From UMGS755 sp045590535 (lineage in GTDB: Bacteria; Bacillota; Clostridia; UBA1381; UBA9506): a stretch of 64,000 nucleotides of DNA. This document shows, piece after piece, positions 7,996-17,007 of this stretch. The notes under the pieces were generated by a model. It had not been told where the DNA came from. It was given only the letters and a program-made list of their open reading frames with translations, and did not search any database. Each line of letters begins with the position of its first letter. Within the stretch, counting starts at the first letter, position 1. The stretch is taken from contig JAZNRE010000005.1 in NCBI GenBank assembly GCA_045590535.1, positions 62,001 to 126,000 of the forward strand. Reading direction: 5' to 3'. The position numbers and the translations under genes were made by a program.

Positions 7996-8894
7996 GTGGA
8001 GTCATTACTGTAATTTTTATTGTTTTAGCTTTATGGGTTGTTATGTCCAGCATTAAAATTGTACCCCAGGCCAGCGCCTATGTTGTGCAGCAGCTGGGCA
8101 CATATAAAACAACCTGGCAAACCGGTGTGCATTTTAAAATTCCCTTTATTGAAAAAGTGGCCAAAATTGTTTCCTTAAAAGAGCAAGTGGTGGATTTTGA
8201 CCCACAACCCGTGATAACAAAAGATAATGTTACCATGCAAATTGACACGGTTGTGTTTTTTCAAATAACCGACCCTAAGCTGTATACCTATGGTGTGGAA
8301 AAACCCATGAGCGCCATTGAGAATTTAACAGCAACCACCTTGCGTAACATTATCGGTGAGTTGGAGCTTGACCAAACACTCACCTCCCGTGACACAGTGA
8401 ATGCAAAAATGCGTGCCATTTTAGATGAGGCCACAGACCCCTGGGGCATTAAAGTGAACCGGGTTGAGCTGAAAAACATTTTGCCTCCCCGTGAAATTCA
8501 GGATTCAATGGAACGGCAGATGAAAGCCGAGCGTGAACGCCGTGAATCTATCTTACGCGCTGAAGGCGAAAAGAAATCGGCCATTTTGGTGGCAGAAGGT
8601 GAAAAAGAAGCCGCCATTTTGCGGGCGATTGCAAAACGCGAAGCCCAAATTCAGGAGGCCGAAGGTGAAGCCCAGGCCATTATCAGCGTGCAAAAGGCCG
8701 TTGCCGAAGGCATTCGCATGTTAAACGAGGCCGGTGCCACAAAAGAAGTGATTGCCCTGCAAAGCCTGGAAGCTTTTAAAGAAGCGGCAAACGGCAAAGC
8801 CACAAAACTGATTATCCCCTCTGACATACAGGGCTTAGCCGGTCTGGCTGCCTCTTTAAAAGAGATTGTGGCCGATAAAGACCAAGAGGCATAA
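7992..8894 (+). CDS. SPFH/Band 7 (stomatin-like) membrane protein
   Basis: A 300-residue stomatin/prohibitin homologue. One N-terminal membrane segment (residues 3-20, VITVIFIVLALWVVM) is followed by the SPFH domain (IVPQASAYVVQQLGTYKTTW ... VSLKEQVVDFDPQPVITKDNVT), then a charged coiled-coil rich in Ala, Glu and Lys (about 180-235) and a C-terminal hydrophobic end (GLAGLAASLKEIV). Such proteins oligomerise on the inner face of the membrane. It is co-translated with the NfeD protein upstream and ends at a terminator, making a two-gene unit. Confidence 0.93.
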   Translation: MSGVITVIFIVLALWVVMSSIKIVPQASAYVVQQLGTYKTTWQTGVHFKIPFIEKVAKIVSLKEQVVDFDPQPVITKDNVTMQIDTVVFFQITDPKLYTYGVEKPMSAIENLTATTLRNIIGELELDQTLTSRDTVNAKMRAILDEATDPWGIKVNRVELKNILPPREIQDSMERQMKAERERRESILRAEGEKKSAILVAEGEKEAAILRAIAKREAQIQEAEGEAQAIISVQKAVAEGIRMLNEAGATKEVIALQSLEAFKEAANGKATKLIIPSDIQGLAGLAASLKEIVADKDQEA

Positions 8895-8930
8895 GCCCGT
8901 CTGTATAAATCCACAGATAAAAGAAACACT

Positions 8931-8965
8931 AAAGGGTGCAGAACCATTCGTTCTGCACCCTTTTT
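8931..8965 (+). terminator. Rho-independent terminator after the SPFH gene
   Basis: A perfect 14-bp stem (8931-8944 with 8950-8963), 5-nt loop, then T run. It separates the NfeD/SPFH unit from the permease gene. Confidence 0.9.
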
Positions 8966-9017
8966 GCATAAAAACAGAGATGTTTATGAATCAAAATAGG
9001 AAAGGAAGTTTAAAACC

Positions 9018-10370
9018 ATGCCATCGGGCTTAACCAAAAAATATAATCTTTTTACGGCCATTTCCATGGTGGTGGGTATTGTCATTGGCAGCGGTGTGTT
9101 TTTTAAGGCCGAAAAGGTGCTGTCTGTCACCGGCGGGGATATTAAACTGGGACTTTTGGCCTGGGCCCTGGGCGGTCTTATTATGCTGATTTGTACCTAT
9201 ACCTTTTCTATTTTAGCAGGGCGGTATGAGTATGTCAGCGGTTTGGTAGACTATGCTGAAACCGGTTTGGGAAAAACCTATGCCTACTATGTGGGTTGGT
9301 TTATGAGCCTGGTCTATTATCCCTCCTTGGCTGCTACGCTGGCCTGGGTTTCGGCGCGTTACACCTGTCTTTTATTGGGTTTTTCGCCAGCAGAGGGCGA
9401 GGCCTTGACTCTTACGGCCTTTTTTTTGATTACCGCCTTTGCCGTTAACACTTTGGCGCCCGTAGTGGCCGGCAGAGTGCAAATCACCTGCACGGTCATC
9501 AAGCTGATTCCTTTGGTTTTAATGGGAATTGTGGGCACTATTTTTGGCATTAAAAACGGCCTTTTGGTCGAAAATTTAGCCGGCAGCGCCTCCATTTTTG
9601 AGGGTGTGACTGTCTCTTTTCCCGCAGCACTGGCCGCAACGGCCTTTGCCTACGATGGCTGGATTGTTGCAACCAGCATTAACGCCGAGCTACGCAACGC
9701 TAAAAAGAACTTACCCAAAGCCCTTTTAACCGGCTCCTTCATCGTCGTCATCGCCTATCTTTTATATTACACAGGCCTTTCCGGTGCGTTGCCGAAAGTC
9801 TATTTTATAAAAAACGGAGAAACTGCCATTCGCCTGGCCTTTGAAACACTTTTTTCTTCTCTTGGTGGCGTGTTGCTCATTGTTTTTGTGATTATTTCCT
9901 GTTTAGGCACCTTAAACGGCATTATGCTGGGCTGCACGAGAAGTCTTTATTCTTTGGCCATTCGTAAAGAAGGTCCCCGCCCCTTTCTTTTTTCCCAGGT
10001 TGATGATGCCACCGGCATTCCGGTAAACGCAGGCATTTGGGGGCTCTTCATTTCGGTTTGCTGGTTGGTTTATTTTTACGGTGCTTCCTTCGGCAAGTGG
10101 TTTGGCCGCTTTAGCTTTGACATAACCGAATTGCCTGCCATTACCATGTATGCCCTTTACATCCCCATTTTTTTGGGCATGATGAAAAACGAAAAACAGC
10201 TTGATGGCTTTCGTCGGTTTGTGATGCCAACATTAGCCATTACAAGCTGTTTGTTCATCCTGTTAACTTCCTGCTATGCACACCGGGGCGAAATTTTGGG
10301 TTACTTTTTTGTGGTTTTTCTGCTGATGCTTTCAGCCGCTTTTTTTAATAAAAAGAACCGCAGATGGTAA
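9018..10370 (+). CDS. APC-superfamily amino acid permease
   Basis: A 450-residue integral membrane protein with about 12 hydrophobic segments. The first segment contains the APC substrate-binding motif GIVIGSGVFFKAE (residues about 20-32), and TM6 contains FAYDGWIVATSINAELRNAKKN, as in L-type amino acid transporters and related exchangers. The substrate cannot be assigned beyond amino acids. An AAGGAAG site precedes the ATG. The gene stands alone between a terminator and the convergent ComEA-like gene. Confidence 0.9.
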   Translation: MPSGLTKKYNLFTAISMVVGIVIGSGVFFKAEKVLSVTGGDIKLGLLAWALGGLIMLICTYTFSILAGRYEYVSGLVDYAETGLGKTYAYYVGWFMSLVYYPSLAATLAWVSARYTCLLLGFSPAEGEALTLTAFFLITAFAVNTLAPVVAGRVQITCTVIKLIPLVLMGIVGTIFGIKNGLLVENLAGSASIFEGVTVSFPAALAATAFAYDGWIVATSINAELRNAKKNLPKALLTGSFIVVIAYLLYYTGLSGALPKVYFIKNGETAIRLAFETLFSSLGGVLLIVFVIISCLGTLNGIMLGCTRSLYSLAIRKEGPRPFLFSQVDDATGIPVNAGIWGLFISVCWLVYFYGASFGKWFGRFSFDITELPAITMYALYIPIFLGMMKNEKQLDGFRRFVMPTLAITSCLFILLTSCYAHRGEILGYFFVVFLLMLSAAFFNKKNRRW

Positions 10371-10385
10371 CCGATAAAGCAAAAA

Positions 10386-10760
10386 TTATCGCCCCACACA
10401 AATATAGGGTCTTATGCTTTCAAAAATGCCGTCCCCAATGCCACTCACTTTCTTAACATCCCGCACCACCTTAAAGGGTGTTTGTTCCCGGTAGGCAACA
10501 ATGCGCTTCGCCAGTGCAGCACCAATTTTGGGCAGTTCCATCAGTTCGGTTACAGAGGCGGTGTTAAGGTCAATTTGCTTTTCATAAGCCATCTCTTCTT
10601 TTAAAGAGGTGGTGCCCGGCGCCGGTGTGGCTGTGGCCACGGCTCTTTCCAGCCGGCCTTCCTTTTTCATATCCTTTTGCAACAGGCAATAGCCTGCCGC
10701 TGTTATCAGCACAGCACAAAAGAAGATGCAAATGTTTTTAATTATCTTTTTGACATCCAT
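10386..10760 (-). CDS. ComEA-like helix-hairpin-helix DNA-binding protein
   Basis: A 124-residue protein: an N-terminal membrane anchor (IIKNICIFFCAVLITAAGYCLL, about residues 5-26), a short Ala/Thr/Pro linker, then two helix-hairpin-helix motifs (IDLNTASVTELMELPKIGAALAKRIVAYR and VKKVSGIGDGIFESIRPYI). This is the architecture of ComEA, the surface DNA receptor for competence, but it lacks the SLBB domain of longer ComEA proteins. No other com genes are adjacent. The ATG at 10760 follows GGAAAGGGG; the frame extends further upstream without support. Confidence 0.85.
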   Translation of the reverse strand: MDVKKIIKNICIFFCAVLITAAGYCLLQKDMKKEGRLERAVATATPAPGTTSLKEEMAYEKQIDLNTASVTELMELPKIGAALAKRIVAYREQTPFKVVRDVKKVSGIGDGIFESIRPYICVGR

Positions 10761-10933
10761 GGCTATTCCCCTTTCCTTTAATAATAATCGTTCTAAAACA
10801 ACATAGAAACTATCCGTTTCATGCCATTGTTTACAGTGTATCACAACTGTTGCCGTTATGCAACATAGCCCCACTCTGCACCTCTGAAAAAATGTTAATT
10901 GCTACAAAATTGTTAAAAAAGTTTTAAAAACAC

Positions 10934-10962
10934 TTGACAAATGTGTCAAACTTCGTTATAAT
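10934..10962 (+). promoter_or_regulatory. Consensus SigA promoter of the NlpC/P60 gene
   Basis: TTGACA (10934-10939), 17-bp spacer, TATAAT (10957-10962): a perfect consensus promoter. The start site falls about 40 nt before the ATG at 11012, which has GGAGG upstream. Strong expression is expected. Confidence 0.85.
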
Positions 10963-11011
10963 GGATGATGTTATGAGATTCATAATCATTTTTTTGGAGG
11001 ATTTTCAAATT

Positions 11012-11695
11012 ATGCATATACAAAAGAAGTTGGCGGCGTTTTTAGCTGTTTTCATGCTGCTTTTAGCACTGCCGACAACCACTGCGATTGCAGAATCATT
11101 CCCCTGTGTGGGCATTGTTGTTGCCACTGATGTAAATGTGCGGGCAGGCGCCGGCACGAACCATGAAATTTTATCCCGTGTGAATGCAGGTGTCACTTTA
11201 GATGTGTTTGAACGCACCGGCAACTGGTTCAAAATCGGCATTGGTGACGGCAAAACGGCTTACATATCCGCTGACTTTGTCAGCATTCGTCCCCAGGATG
11301 TTGCAGCACGAGGCACCTTTACTGCCGGTAATCGCGTTGTGCAGATTGCCAAGCAATATTTGGGCACACCCTATGTGTATGGCGGCTCCGGCCCCAACGG
11401 CTTTGACTGCTCCGGTTTCACCTCTTTTGTGTACCGCCAGCTTGGCTATTCCATTAACCGTGTTGCCAACGACCAGTTAGCCAACGGTGTTCCTGTCAGC
11501 AAGAATGAGCTGCGTCCCGGCGATTTGGTTATGTTCAAACGCCCCGGCAACAGCACCGTTCACCATGTTGGTATTTATGTGGGTGACGGCATGATGATTC
11601 ACTCACCCCAAACCGGCGATGTTGTTAAATATACCAGCATCACCACCGGCTATTACAACAATGTGTATTACGCTGCAAGAAGAATCATCCACTAA
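11012..11695 (+). CDS. Secreted SH3b-NlpC/P60 cell-wall hydrolase
   Basis: A 227-residue exported protein. A signal peptide occupies about residues 1-28 (basic start, hydrophobic core LAAFLAVFMLLLALP, cleavage near AIA-E). A bacterial SH3 domain follows (VNVRAGAGTNHEILSRV ... WFKI ... GKTAYISADFVSI), then an NlpC/P60 endopeptidase domain with the catalytic Cys in GFDCSGFTSFVYRQLG and the His in TVHHVGIYVGDGMMIHSP. The family cuts peptide stems of peptidoglycan. The upstream TTG that extends the frame lies in the -35 box, so ATG 11012 is used. It is a single-gene unit with its own strong promoter and terminator. Confidence 0.93.
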   Translation: MHIQKKLAAFLAVFMLLLALPTTTAIAESFPCVGIVVATDVNVRAGAGTNHEILSRVNAGVTLDVFERTGNWFKIGIGDGKTAYISADFVSIRPQDVAARGTFTAGNRVVQIAKQYLGTPYVYGGSGPNGFDCSGFTSFVYRQLGYSINRVANDQLANGVPVSKNELRPGDLVMFKRPGNSTVHHVGIYVGDGMMIHSPQTGDVVKYTSITTGYYNNVYYAARRIIH

Positions 11696-11707
11696 ACAAA
11701 TGAATGT

Positions 11708-11742
11708 AAAGTGTGCAAACCAATGGTTTGCACACTTTTTTT
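11708..11742 (+). terminator. Terminator after the NlpC/P60 gene
   Basis: A perfect 14-bp stem (11708-11721 with 11725-11738), tight 3-nt loop, then a T run. Confidence 0.9.
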
Positions 11743-11862
11743 GTAAGTTTATAAGCCTTAATTTTATGTTGTAGTTTTTTATTTTTTGTACAGATCAGCA
11801 AAAAAATACAAACATAATCTTGCAGCTGTGACAAAATGAAACACAAAGCTTGGATTTTCCCC

Positions 11863-11891
11863 TTGTATTTTTCAAAAAAGTATGATATACT
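11863..11891 (+). promoter_or_regulatory. Probable promoter of the LexA-fold regulator
   Basis: TTGTAT (11863-11868), 17-bp spacer, TATACT (11886-11891), about 55 nt before the ATG at 11954. The start region holds short AT-rich inverted stretches that could be an autoregulatory site, but no clear operator can be drawn. Confidence 0.5.
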
Positions 11892-11953
11892 TGTACCATG
11901 TTGAAATGTTAATTTTTAAAAATGGTATAAATCGTGGATAAAGGAGAGGCAAA

Positions 11954-12574
11954 ATGAACGATTTCGGTTTGATTTTAAAAAAACTGCGCAAAGCAAAAGG
12001 GTTAAACCAAGAGGAACTGGCCAACGCATTGGGCGTGGGCAAAACCACCATTTCCAACTACGAAACCGGCTATTCTACACCGCCCAGCGCTATGTTTCGC
12101 CAAATTGCCGATTTTTTTGATGTAAGCACAGGTTACCTCATCGATGGGACGACTCCCTTGAGAGCACCCGTTCCGACAACTGATGTGACAAGCAAAAATG
12201 TGCCTGTTTATGCCTGCATCATAGGTTCGCCTGAAAACTCGGTGCCTTTGTATCAATTGCAACTGCCCAACGCGCTTATGGGCGAAGGCAATTTCTTTGC
12301 CCTGCAAATCACCGGCGACCGAATGGACCGTGCCGGCATGTGCGATGGTAGCCTTGCCATCATCCGCCTGCAAGAATTTGCTGACAATGGTGATGTTGTG
12401 GCTGTTTCTGTGGGGGGTGACCCGGCTTTTATTGCTCGGCTATACCGTTCCGGCGCCAGCGTGACCTTGGTGGCCGAAAGCAACAACGCAACCCATCTCC
12501 CCGTAATTGTTAACACCCTGGAGCAACCTTTAAAAATTTTTGGCAAGGTCATTAAGGTTTTGCAGAACATGTGA
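11954..12574 (+). CDS. HTH-XRE regulator with catalytically dead LexA/S24-like domain
   Basis: A 206-residue regulator. Residues 7-62 are an XRE helix-turn-helix (LRKAKGLNQEELANALGVGK, then TTISNYETGYSTP). Residues about 83-205 match the LexA/CI S24 peptidase fold. The catalytic Ser of the GDSM motif is Arg (GDRM, residues 121-124), and the Lys of the TVKR motif is Ala (FIAR, residue 161). The usual Ala-Gly cleavage region reads VYACIIGSP. It should therefore be unable to self-cleave, so its domain may sense a ligand or only dimerise. GGAGAGG precedes the ATG. It has its own promoter. The regulated genes are unknown; the SLOG gene downstream is a candidate. Confidence 0.85.
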   Translation: MNDFGLILKKLRKAKGLNQEELANALGVGKTTISNYETGYSTPPSAMFRQIADFFDVSTGYLIDGTTPLRAPVPTTDVTSKNVPVYACIIGSPENSVPLYQLQLPNALMGEGNFFALQITGDRMDRAGMCDGSLAIIRLQEFADNGDVVAVSVGGDPAFIARLYRSGASVTLVAESNNATHLPVIVNTLEQPLKIFGKVIKVLQNM

Positions 12575-12719
12575 TGAACTCATCCCCTCTGAAAAATGTC
12601 GAAAATTCACTTTTTTTGCGATTTTTAGCTGTTTACCTGCTGCACGCTTATGATGTAGAATGAATTCACAATACCAATTTGCAAAAAGGCGCATTGGACA
12701 CAATGACGGAGGGATTTTC

Positions 12720-13238
12720 ATGCAAGAGGGGACATTTATGCAAAAACAAACAACCTGCTGCTTCACAGGGCACCGCGCAATGCCCACTTGCTTGCATACC
12801 ATAAAAAAAAACCTGGAAAAAAGTATCTGTCGCTTAATTGACGAAGGGTTTGTTTCCTTTTGCAGCGGTGGTGCTTTGGGCTTTGATATGCTGGCGGCTG
12901 AGGCGGTTTTGCGTTTGCGAAAAAAACATCCGCAAATTAAGTTAATTATGATGTTGCCCTGCAACGGACAAGACCGGTTTTGGACAAAAAAACAAAAGGC
13001 AGCATATGCCTCTGTTTTGGCAGCCGCCGACAAAGTGATTTACACCGGTGAGTTTTATCAAAAAGGGTGTATGCAGAAGCGAAACCGCTGCCTGGTAGAC
13101 GCCTCTTCTTATGTGCTTGCTTACTTGGAAAAAGACTCCGGCGGCACAAAATATACCGTTGACTATGCAGAAAAACTGGGCATTCAGGTGGAAAATCTGT
13201 TCTCTTTACGAAAATGTCAGCTTTCCTTTTTTGCATAG
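12720..13238 (+). CDS. SLOG-family protein (YpsA/DUF1273-like)
   Basis: A 172-residue Rossmann-like protein of the SLOG superfamily. Motifs visible are CCFTGHR near the start, SFCSGGALGFDMLAAEAVL (the glycine-rich nucleotide-binding turn) and late GGTKYTVDYAEKLGI. SLOG proteins bind nucleotides or nucleotide-derived ligands; YpsA itself affects cell division in Bacilli. The ATG at 12720 follows CGGAGGG; an equally good ATG at 12738 follows GAGGGG. It lies 145 bp after the LexA-like regulator on the same strand. Confidence 0.8.
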   Translation: MQEGTFMQKQTTCCFTGHRAMPTCLHTIKKNLEKSICRLIDEGFVSFCSGGALGFDMLAAEAVLRLRKKHPQIKLIMMLPCNGQDRFWTKKQKAAYASVLAAADKVIYTGEFYQKGCMQKRNRCLVDASSYVLAYLEKDSGGTKYTVDYAEKLGIQVENLFSLRKCQLSFFA

Positions 13239-13290
13239 GCCAGATTGCTTTTTTTAGTTTCAAACGAACATAAAAATTTCTTGCTCAAAC

Positions 13291-13328
13291 AAACCGCAAA
13301 CCAAAATTATTTGGTCTGCGGTTTTTCC
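13291..13328 (+). terminator. Terminator after the SLOG gene
   Basis: A 15-bp stem with one mismatch (13291-13305 with 13310-13324), 4-nt loop, then T-rich sequence. The remaining AT-rich DNA to 13470 holds nothing else recognisable. Confidence 0.8.
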
Positions 13329-13473
13329 TTTTTCTGTGGTAAAATCCGGTGTCATTTTGGGGCTAAGGGCATTAAAATTTTCCCCTTTTTTGGCGGTCAA
13401 GAAGATGAAAATTTTTTTCTTTTTTGCGTAGGTTTTTCCCTTTACAAAATTTGCAATTATATAGGTAAATTTA

Positions 13474-13502
13474 TTGACTTTTTTTAAGATTCACTATATA
13501 AT
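13474..13502 (+). promoter_or_regulatory. Promoter of the MurJ/envelope operon
   Basis: TTGACT (13474-13479), 17-bp spacer, TATAAT (13497-13502), about 28 nt before the MurJ ATG. The run of overlapping genes behind it suggests a transcript reaching at least 19124 and perhaps proBA. Confidence 0.75.
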
Positions 13503-13537
13503 ATAAGTTGATATATTTTTGTTAAAGGGCGTTTGTT

Positions 13538-15097
13538 ATGTCAAATGTTAAAAATATAATTAAAACGGCCGGTTTTATGATTTTGGCAACGCTTTTATCA
13601 AAGGTTGCCGGCATGGGCCGTGAGATTTTGTTTGCCTCTTTATATGGCACTGGCGGACAGGCTGCTGCTTTTTTAACTGCCTCCCGCATTCCCCTCTTGT
13701 TTTTTGACATCACTTTAGGGGCGGCCATTTCCTCATCCTTTATTCCGGTTTTTAACGAATATCTGGAAAAGGATGAAAAAGAAGAGGCCATGGCGTATGC
13801 CAACAGCTTTATCAATGCCATTTTTGTGGTCACGGGGCTTTTGTGCATTTTGGGCATTGTCTTTGCCCGTCCCATTGCCGGTTGGATTGGCAGTGGTCTT
13901 TTAGATGCTGAAAAAGAGCTAGCCGCACAACTGGTTATCATTTTGTTCCCCACCATGATTTTAACAGGGCTTGCCTATGCCTTAACCGGTCTTTTGCAGT
14001 CTTTGGGTGAATTTAATGTGCCCGCTGCCATCAGCCTGGTTTCAAACCTGTTAATGATGCTCTATCTGCTCTTTGTGGGTGACCGCATGGGCATTCACGG
14101 TGTGGCTTTTGCCATGCTGATTGCCTGGGCTTTTCAGATTTTGGTGCAGCTGCCGGCCTTGCGCAAAAAGAAGTTTTGCTATCGGCCCATTTTGCGGTTA
14201 AAAACGGCCGGCATGAAAAAGACCATCACCCTGGCGCTGCCCATTTTAATCAGCTCCTGGGTGCAGCCCATTAACTCAACGGTGAACATTTACCTTGCCT
14301 CATTTTTAAACGAGGGGCAGGCCGTTGCCGCTTTGGATTACGCCAACAAGCTTTACATTATTTTTGTGGGCGTGTTAACCTATGCTGTTTCAAACTTAAT
14401 TTTTCCCTCGATTTCCCGTTTAGCAGCCGGCGACCACCAAGAAGAATTTGCTGCTTTAATCGGCAAGGCCGTTAAAATTGTGTTGGCTGTAATTTTGCCG
14501 GTGATGACGCTGTTTTTGCTGCTCAGGGTTCCCATTGTCCGCTTGGTTTATGAACGGGGTGAATTTGGTGCCCAAAGCACCGCGTTGACAGCCTCTGCCC
14601 TGCTCTTTTATTCCATGGGCATGGCGGGCTATGCGGTGACGGAGATTTTAAACAAAGGCTTTTACGCCTTAAAAGATGGCAAAACACCCATGTTTGTTGC
14701 CATGGGCGGCATTTCGGTGAACATTTTGCTGAGTTTTCTCTTTGTGAGAGGTTTCGGCTCCGGCTTAGAGGGTTTGGCACTCGCCGCCTCAATTGCCGCA
14801 AACGGCATTGGCATTATTCTGTTGTTTTTATTAAACAAACGCCTGCACATTATGCATCTTCGTGATGCCATGAACGCTCTAAAGCTTTTTGCTTCGGCAG
14901 CCATTATGGGCGGAGCGGTTTATATAGTTTCACATCATTTGGTTTTTGACGCATCCTTTGTGGGCAAAATGCTGAACTTTTTAGTGCCCTCCATTATTGG
15001 CGTTATTCTCTATGTGGTTCTTCTCTTTCTCCTTAAAACCGAAGAATCACAAGATTTAATTAAGCTCCTTAAGCGAAAGGAAAGGAAGGTAAACTGA
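13538..15097 (+). CDS. murJ: Lipid II flippase MurJ (MviN family)
   Basis: A 519-residue polytopic membrane protein of the MOP flippase superfamily with about 14 hydrophobic segments. MurJ/MviN features are LSKVAGMGREILFASLYGTG at the start (residues about 20-39), FIPVFNEYLEKDEKEEA, and a central region PILISSWVQPINSTVNIYLASFL followed by RLVYERGEFGAQST. It moves lipid II across the membrane for peptidoglycan synthesis. It opens an envelope operon and overlaps the next gene by TGATG. The downstream ligase and glycosyltransferase also allow a role in polysaccharide export. Confidence 0.88.
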   Translation: MSNVKNIIKTAGFMILATLLSKVAGMGREILFASLYGTGGQAAAFLTASRIPLLFFDITLGAAISSSFIPVFNEYLEKDEKEEAMAYANSFINAIFVVTGLLCILGIVFARPIAGWIGSGLLDAEKELAAQLVIILFPTMILTGLAYALTGLLQSLGEFNVPAAISLVSNLLMMLYLLFVGDRMGIHGVAFAMLIAWAFQILVQLPALRKKKFCYRPILRLKTAGMKKTITLALPILISSWVQPINSTVNIYLASFLNEGQAVAALDYANKLYIIFVGVLTYAVSNLIFPSISRLAAGDHQEEFAALIGKAVKIVLAVILPVMTLFLLLRVPIVRLVYERGEFGAQSTALTASALLFYSMGMAGYAVTEILNKGFYALKDGKTPMFVAMGGISVNILLSFLFVRGFGSGLEGLALAASIAANGIGIILLFLLNKRLHIMHLRDAMNALKLFASAAIMGGAVYIVSHHLVFDASFVGKMLNFLVPSIIGVILYVVLLFLLKTEESQDLIKLLKRKERKVN

Positions 15098-17007
15098 TGC
15101 AAAGTAAAATTCTGCAGTTTTTTGGCGGTTTGTTTCACACTCTTGCACTGTGGTTTGATGCCAGCGTAGCAGGCCGTTTGTTCAACGGTTTTTCTGCCTT
15201 TTTGGCAAGAGCCTTTGCCGATAGTTTGCCTGGTCGCTTCTTTGCTGCAAAAGGCACTGCATCGCTTTGGAGTGAAAGCCTTTTTTACAAGGTGCTGCAC
15301 ACCCCTGTGCGCCTTTGCAGATTCATTGCCGATAAAATCGGTGATAAATGGCAGAAGATGGCGAAATCCAGTTGCATTGTTTGGTTTTTAATGAACTGGA
15401 ACACCGTGAGCATTCGTGTTTATGGTTTTGTTTTAGGCTCTTTTGCTTTGTGCTATGGGGCGCTGCGGATTGCCTTGCGCACTCCTTCTGTTCTTGAGCT
15501 GGTCATTCTCTTGGCCGTGTTTATCGTTTCGGTTTTGGCCATTATCATTAACCGCAGTTTAAAATCACTCTTTAAAGGCAGCCGTTTTCTCACCGCCTTT
15601 GGTGGCATGTTCTGCTCCATTCGCAAAGATGTTGACAGCAAGCTGTTTATGAAAGACCCCGAATTTTTACTTAGACCCTTAGGCGGCATCATCATTGGAT
15701 TGGTGCTTGCTCTTTTGGCATTTTTCTTTGATGCAAAGCTTTTATTACTTGCTTTGGCCGGCACCATTTTTGTTGCTTTGGTGCTTCGTTCCGTTTTCTT
15801 TGGTGTGTTTGTGGTGATTATGGCAGCGCCCATTTTGCCGACCATGGTTTTGGCGGCTTGCTCTGTTCTGGTCATCCTTTCCTTCTTTTTGCATTTGGCA
15901 ACAGAAAAGGATATGCCCCTGCGCCCTGTTCCCCTGGGCGGTTTCGTTGCCGTTTTTGCACTCACCATGGTGCTGGGCACAATGCTCTCTTTCACCTTTA
16001 TGAAAAGTATGCAAATTCTCTTTTTGCATTTAGCCTTCATCGGCTTTTATTTTGTTGCATTTCAAACCCTGGATACACCTAAAAAATGGCGCAGCGTGTT
16101 GGTTGCCTTTTTGTTTGTGTCGGGTCTTGTGGCCCTTTACGGCATTTATCAGAACTTTGCCGGGGTGTCCTCCACCGCTTCCTGGGTGGATGAAGAAATG
16201 TTTGAGCAAATTAAAGTCCGTGTTTATTCCACCTTTGACAATCCCAATGTTTTGGGCGAATATCTTGTTTTAATGATTCCCGTGGCACTTGCCTGCATTT
16301 GCCGCAGCCAAACCGACGGGCGCAAAACCGTTTATGCCGCCCTTTTAGCCTGCTTAGGACTCTGCATGGTGTTCACTTGGTCCCGAGGTGCATGGCTGGG
16401 CATGATTTTAGCCGTGGCACTCTTTTTGCTGATTATGGATAAGCGCTGGGCTCTTTTAGGTGTTGTAGGAATTTTGCTGTTGCCTGCGCTTTTAGGCTCC
16501 AATTCGGCCATTGCCAACCGCATTTTCAGCATTGGTAACACAGCCGATACCTCCACGGCATACCGCGTTTCAATCTGGCGGGCTTCTATAACCATGATTC
16601 GTGATTTTTGGATTAGCGGCATTGGTCCCGGTTCGGATGCTTTTGCCATGATTTATCCCAAATATGCCTTGGCCGGCGCCAACTTTGCGCTGCATTCACA
16701 CAATTTGTTTTTGCAGCTTTGGGTTGAGCTGGGCATTGCCGGTTTTGGCGCATTCATTGCTTTAATTTTAGCCTTTACTCGCCAAACCTTATCCCTTGCT
16801 TGCTACAAAAACCGCAGTCGGTTAACCGGCACAGCTTCCATTGCCCTAACCGCCGGTTTGCTGGGCTTTTTGCTGCAAGGCCTTACGGATAATGTTTGGT
16901 ATAACTATAAAATGGTGCTGCTTTTCTGGATTGTTTTAGCCTTTGCTTCGGCTGTGGCCGCACCTGATTTTGACCCATTAAACTGTGAGGAAGGGAGTCG
17001 CGTATGA
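15097..17007 (+). CDS. O-antigen ligase/polymerase-like membrane protein (WaaL/Wzy type)
   Basis: A 636-residue membrane protein with 10 or more hydrophobic segments. The C-terminal half carries the O-antigen ligase domain: a large loop with VYSTFDNPNVLGEYLVLMIP, MVFTWSRGAWLGMILAV, and then ISGIGPGSDAFAMIYPKY with FALHSHNLFLQLWVELGIAGF, the typical H-x-H-N/L-x-x-L signature. Such enzymes transfer or polymerise lipid-linked glycans outside the membrane. The first 140 residues are amphipathic and poorly conserved. It overlaps MurJ and the following glycosyltransferase, pointing to a secondary cell-wall polysaccharide or teichuronic-like polymer. Confidence 0.85.
   Translation: MQSKILQFFGGLFHTLALWFDASVAGRLFNGFSAFLARAFADSLPGRFFAAKGTASLWSESLFYKVLHTPVRLCRFIADKIGDKWQKMAKSSCIVWFLMNWNTVSIRVYGFVLGSFALCYGALRIALRTPSVLELVILLAVFIVSVLAIIINRSLKSLFKGSRFLTAFGGMFCSIRKDVDSKLFMKDPEFLLRPLGGIIIGLVLALLAFFFDAKLLLLALAGTIFVALVLRSVFFGVFVVIMAAPILPTMVLAACSVLVILSFFLHLATEKDMPLRPVPLGGFVAVFALTMVLGTMLSFTFMKSMQILFLHLAFIGFYFVAFQTLDTPKKWRSVLVAFLFVSGLVALYGIYQNFAGVSSTASWVDEEMFEQIKVRVYSTFDNPNVLGEYLVLMIPVALACICRSQTDGRKTVYAALLACLGLCMVFTWSRGAWLGMILAVALFLLIMDKRWALLGVVGILLLPALLGSNSAIANRIFSIGNTADTSTAYRVSIWRASITMIRDFWISGIGPGSDAFAMIYPKYALAGANFALHSHNLFLQLWVELGIAGFGAFIALILAFTRQTLSLACYKNRSRLTGTASIALTAGLLGFLLQGLTDNVWYNYKMVLLFWIVLAFASAVAAPDFDPLNCEEGSRV

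Noticed and set aside
13245..13487. 80-residue open frame after the SLOG gene
   Set aside because: Rich in Phe, Lys and Cys from AT-rich non-coding DNA, overlaps a terminator and has no ribosome site.
15453..16040. 195-residue antisense frame inside the O-antigen ligase gene
   Set aside because: Shadow of a strong coding gene on the other strand; Lys/Thr-rich composition with no recognisable motif.
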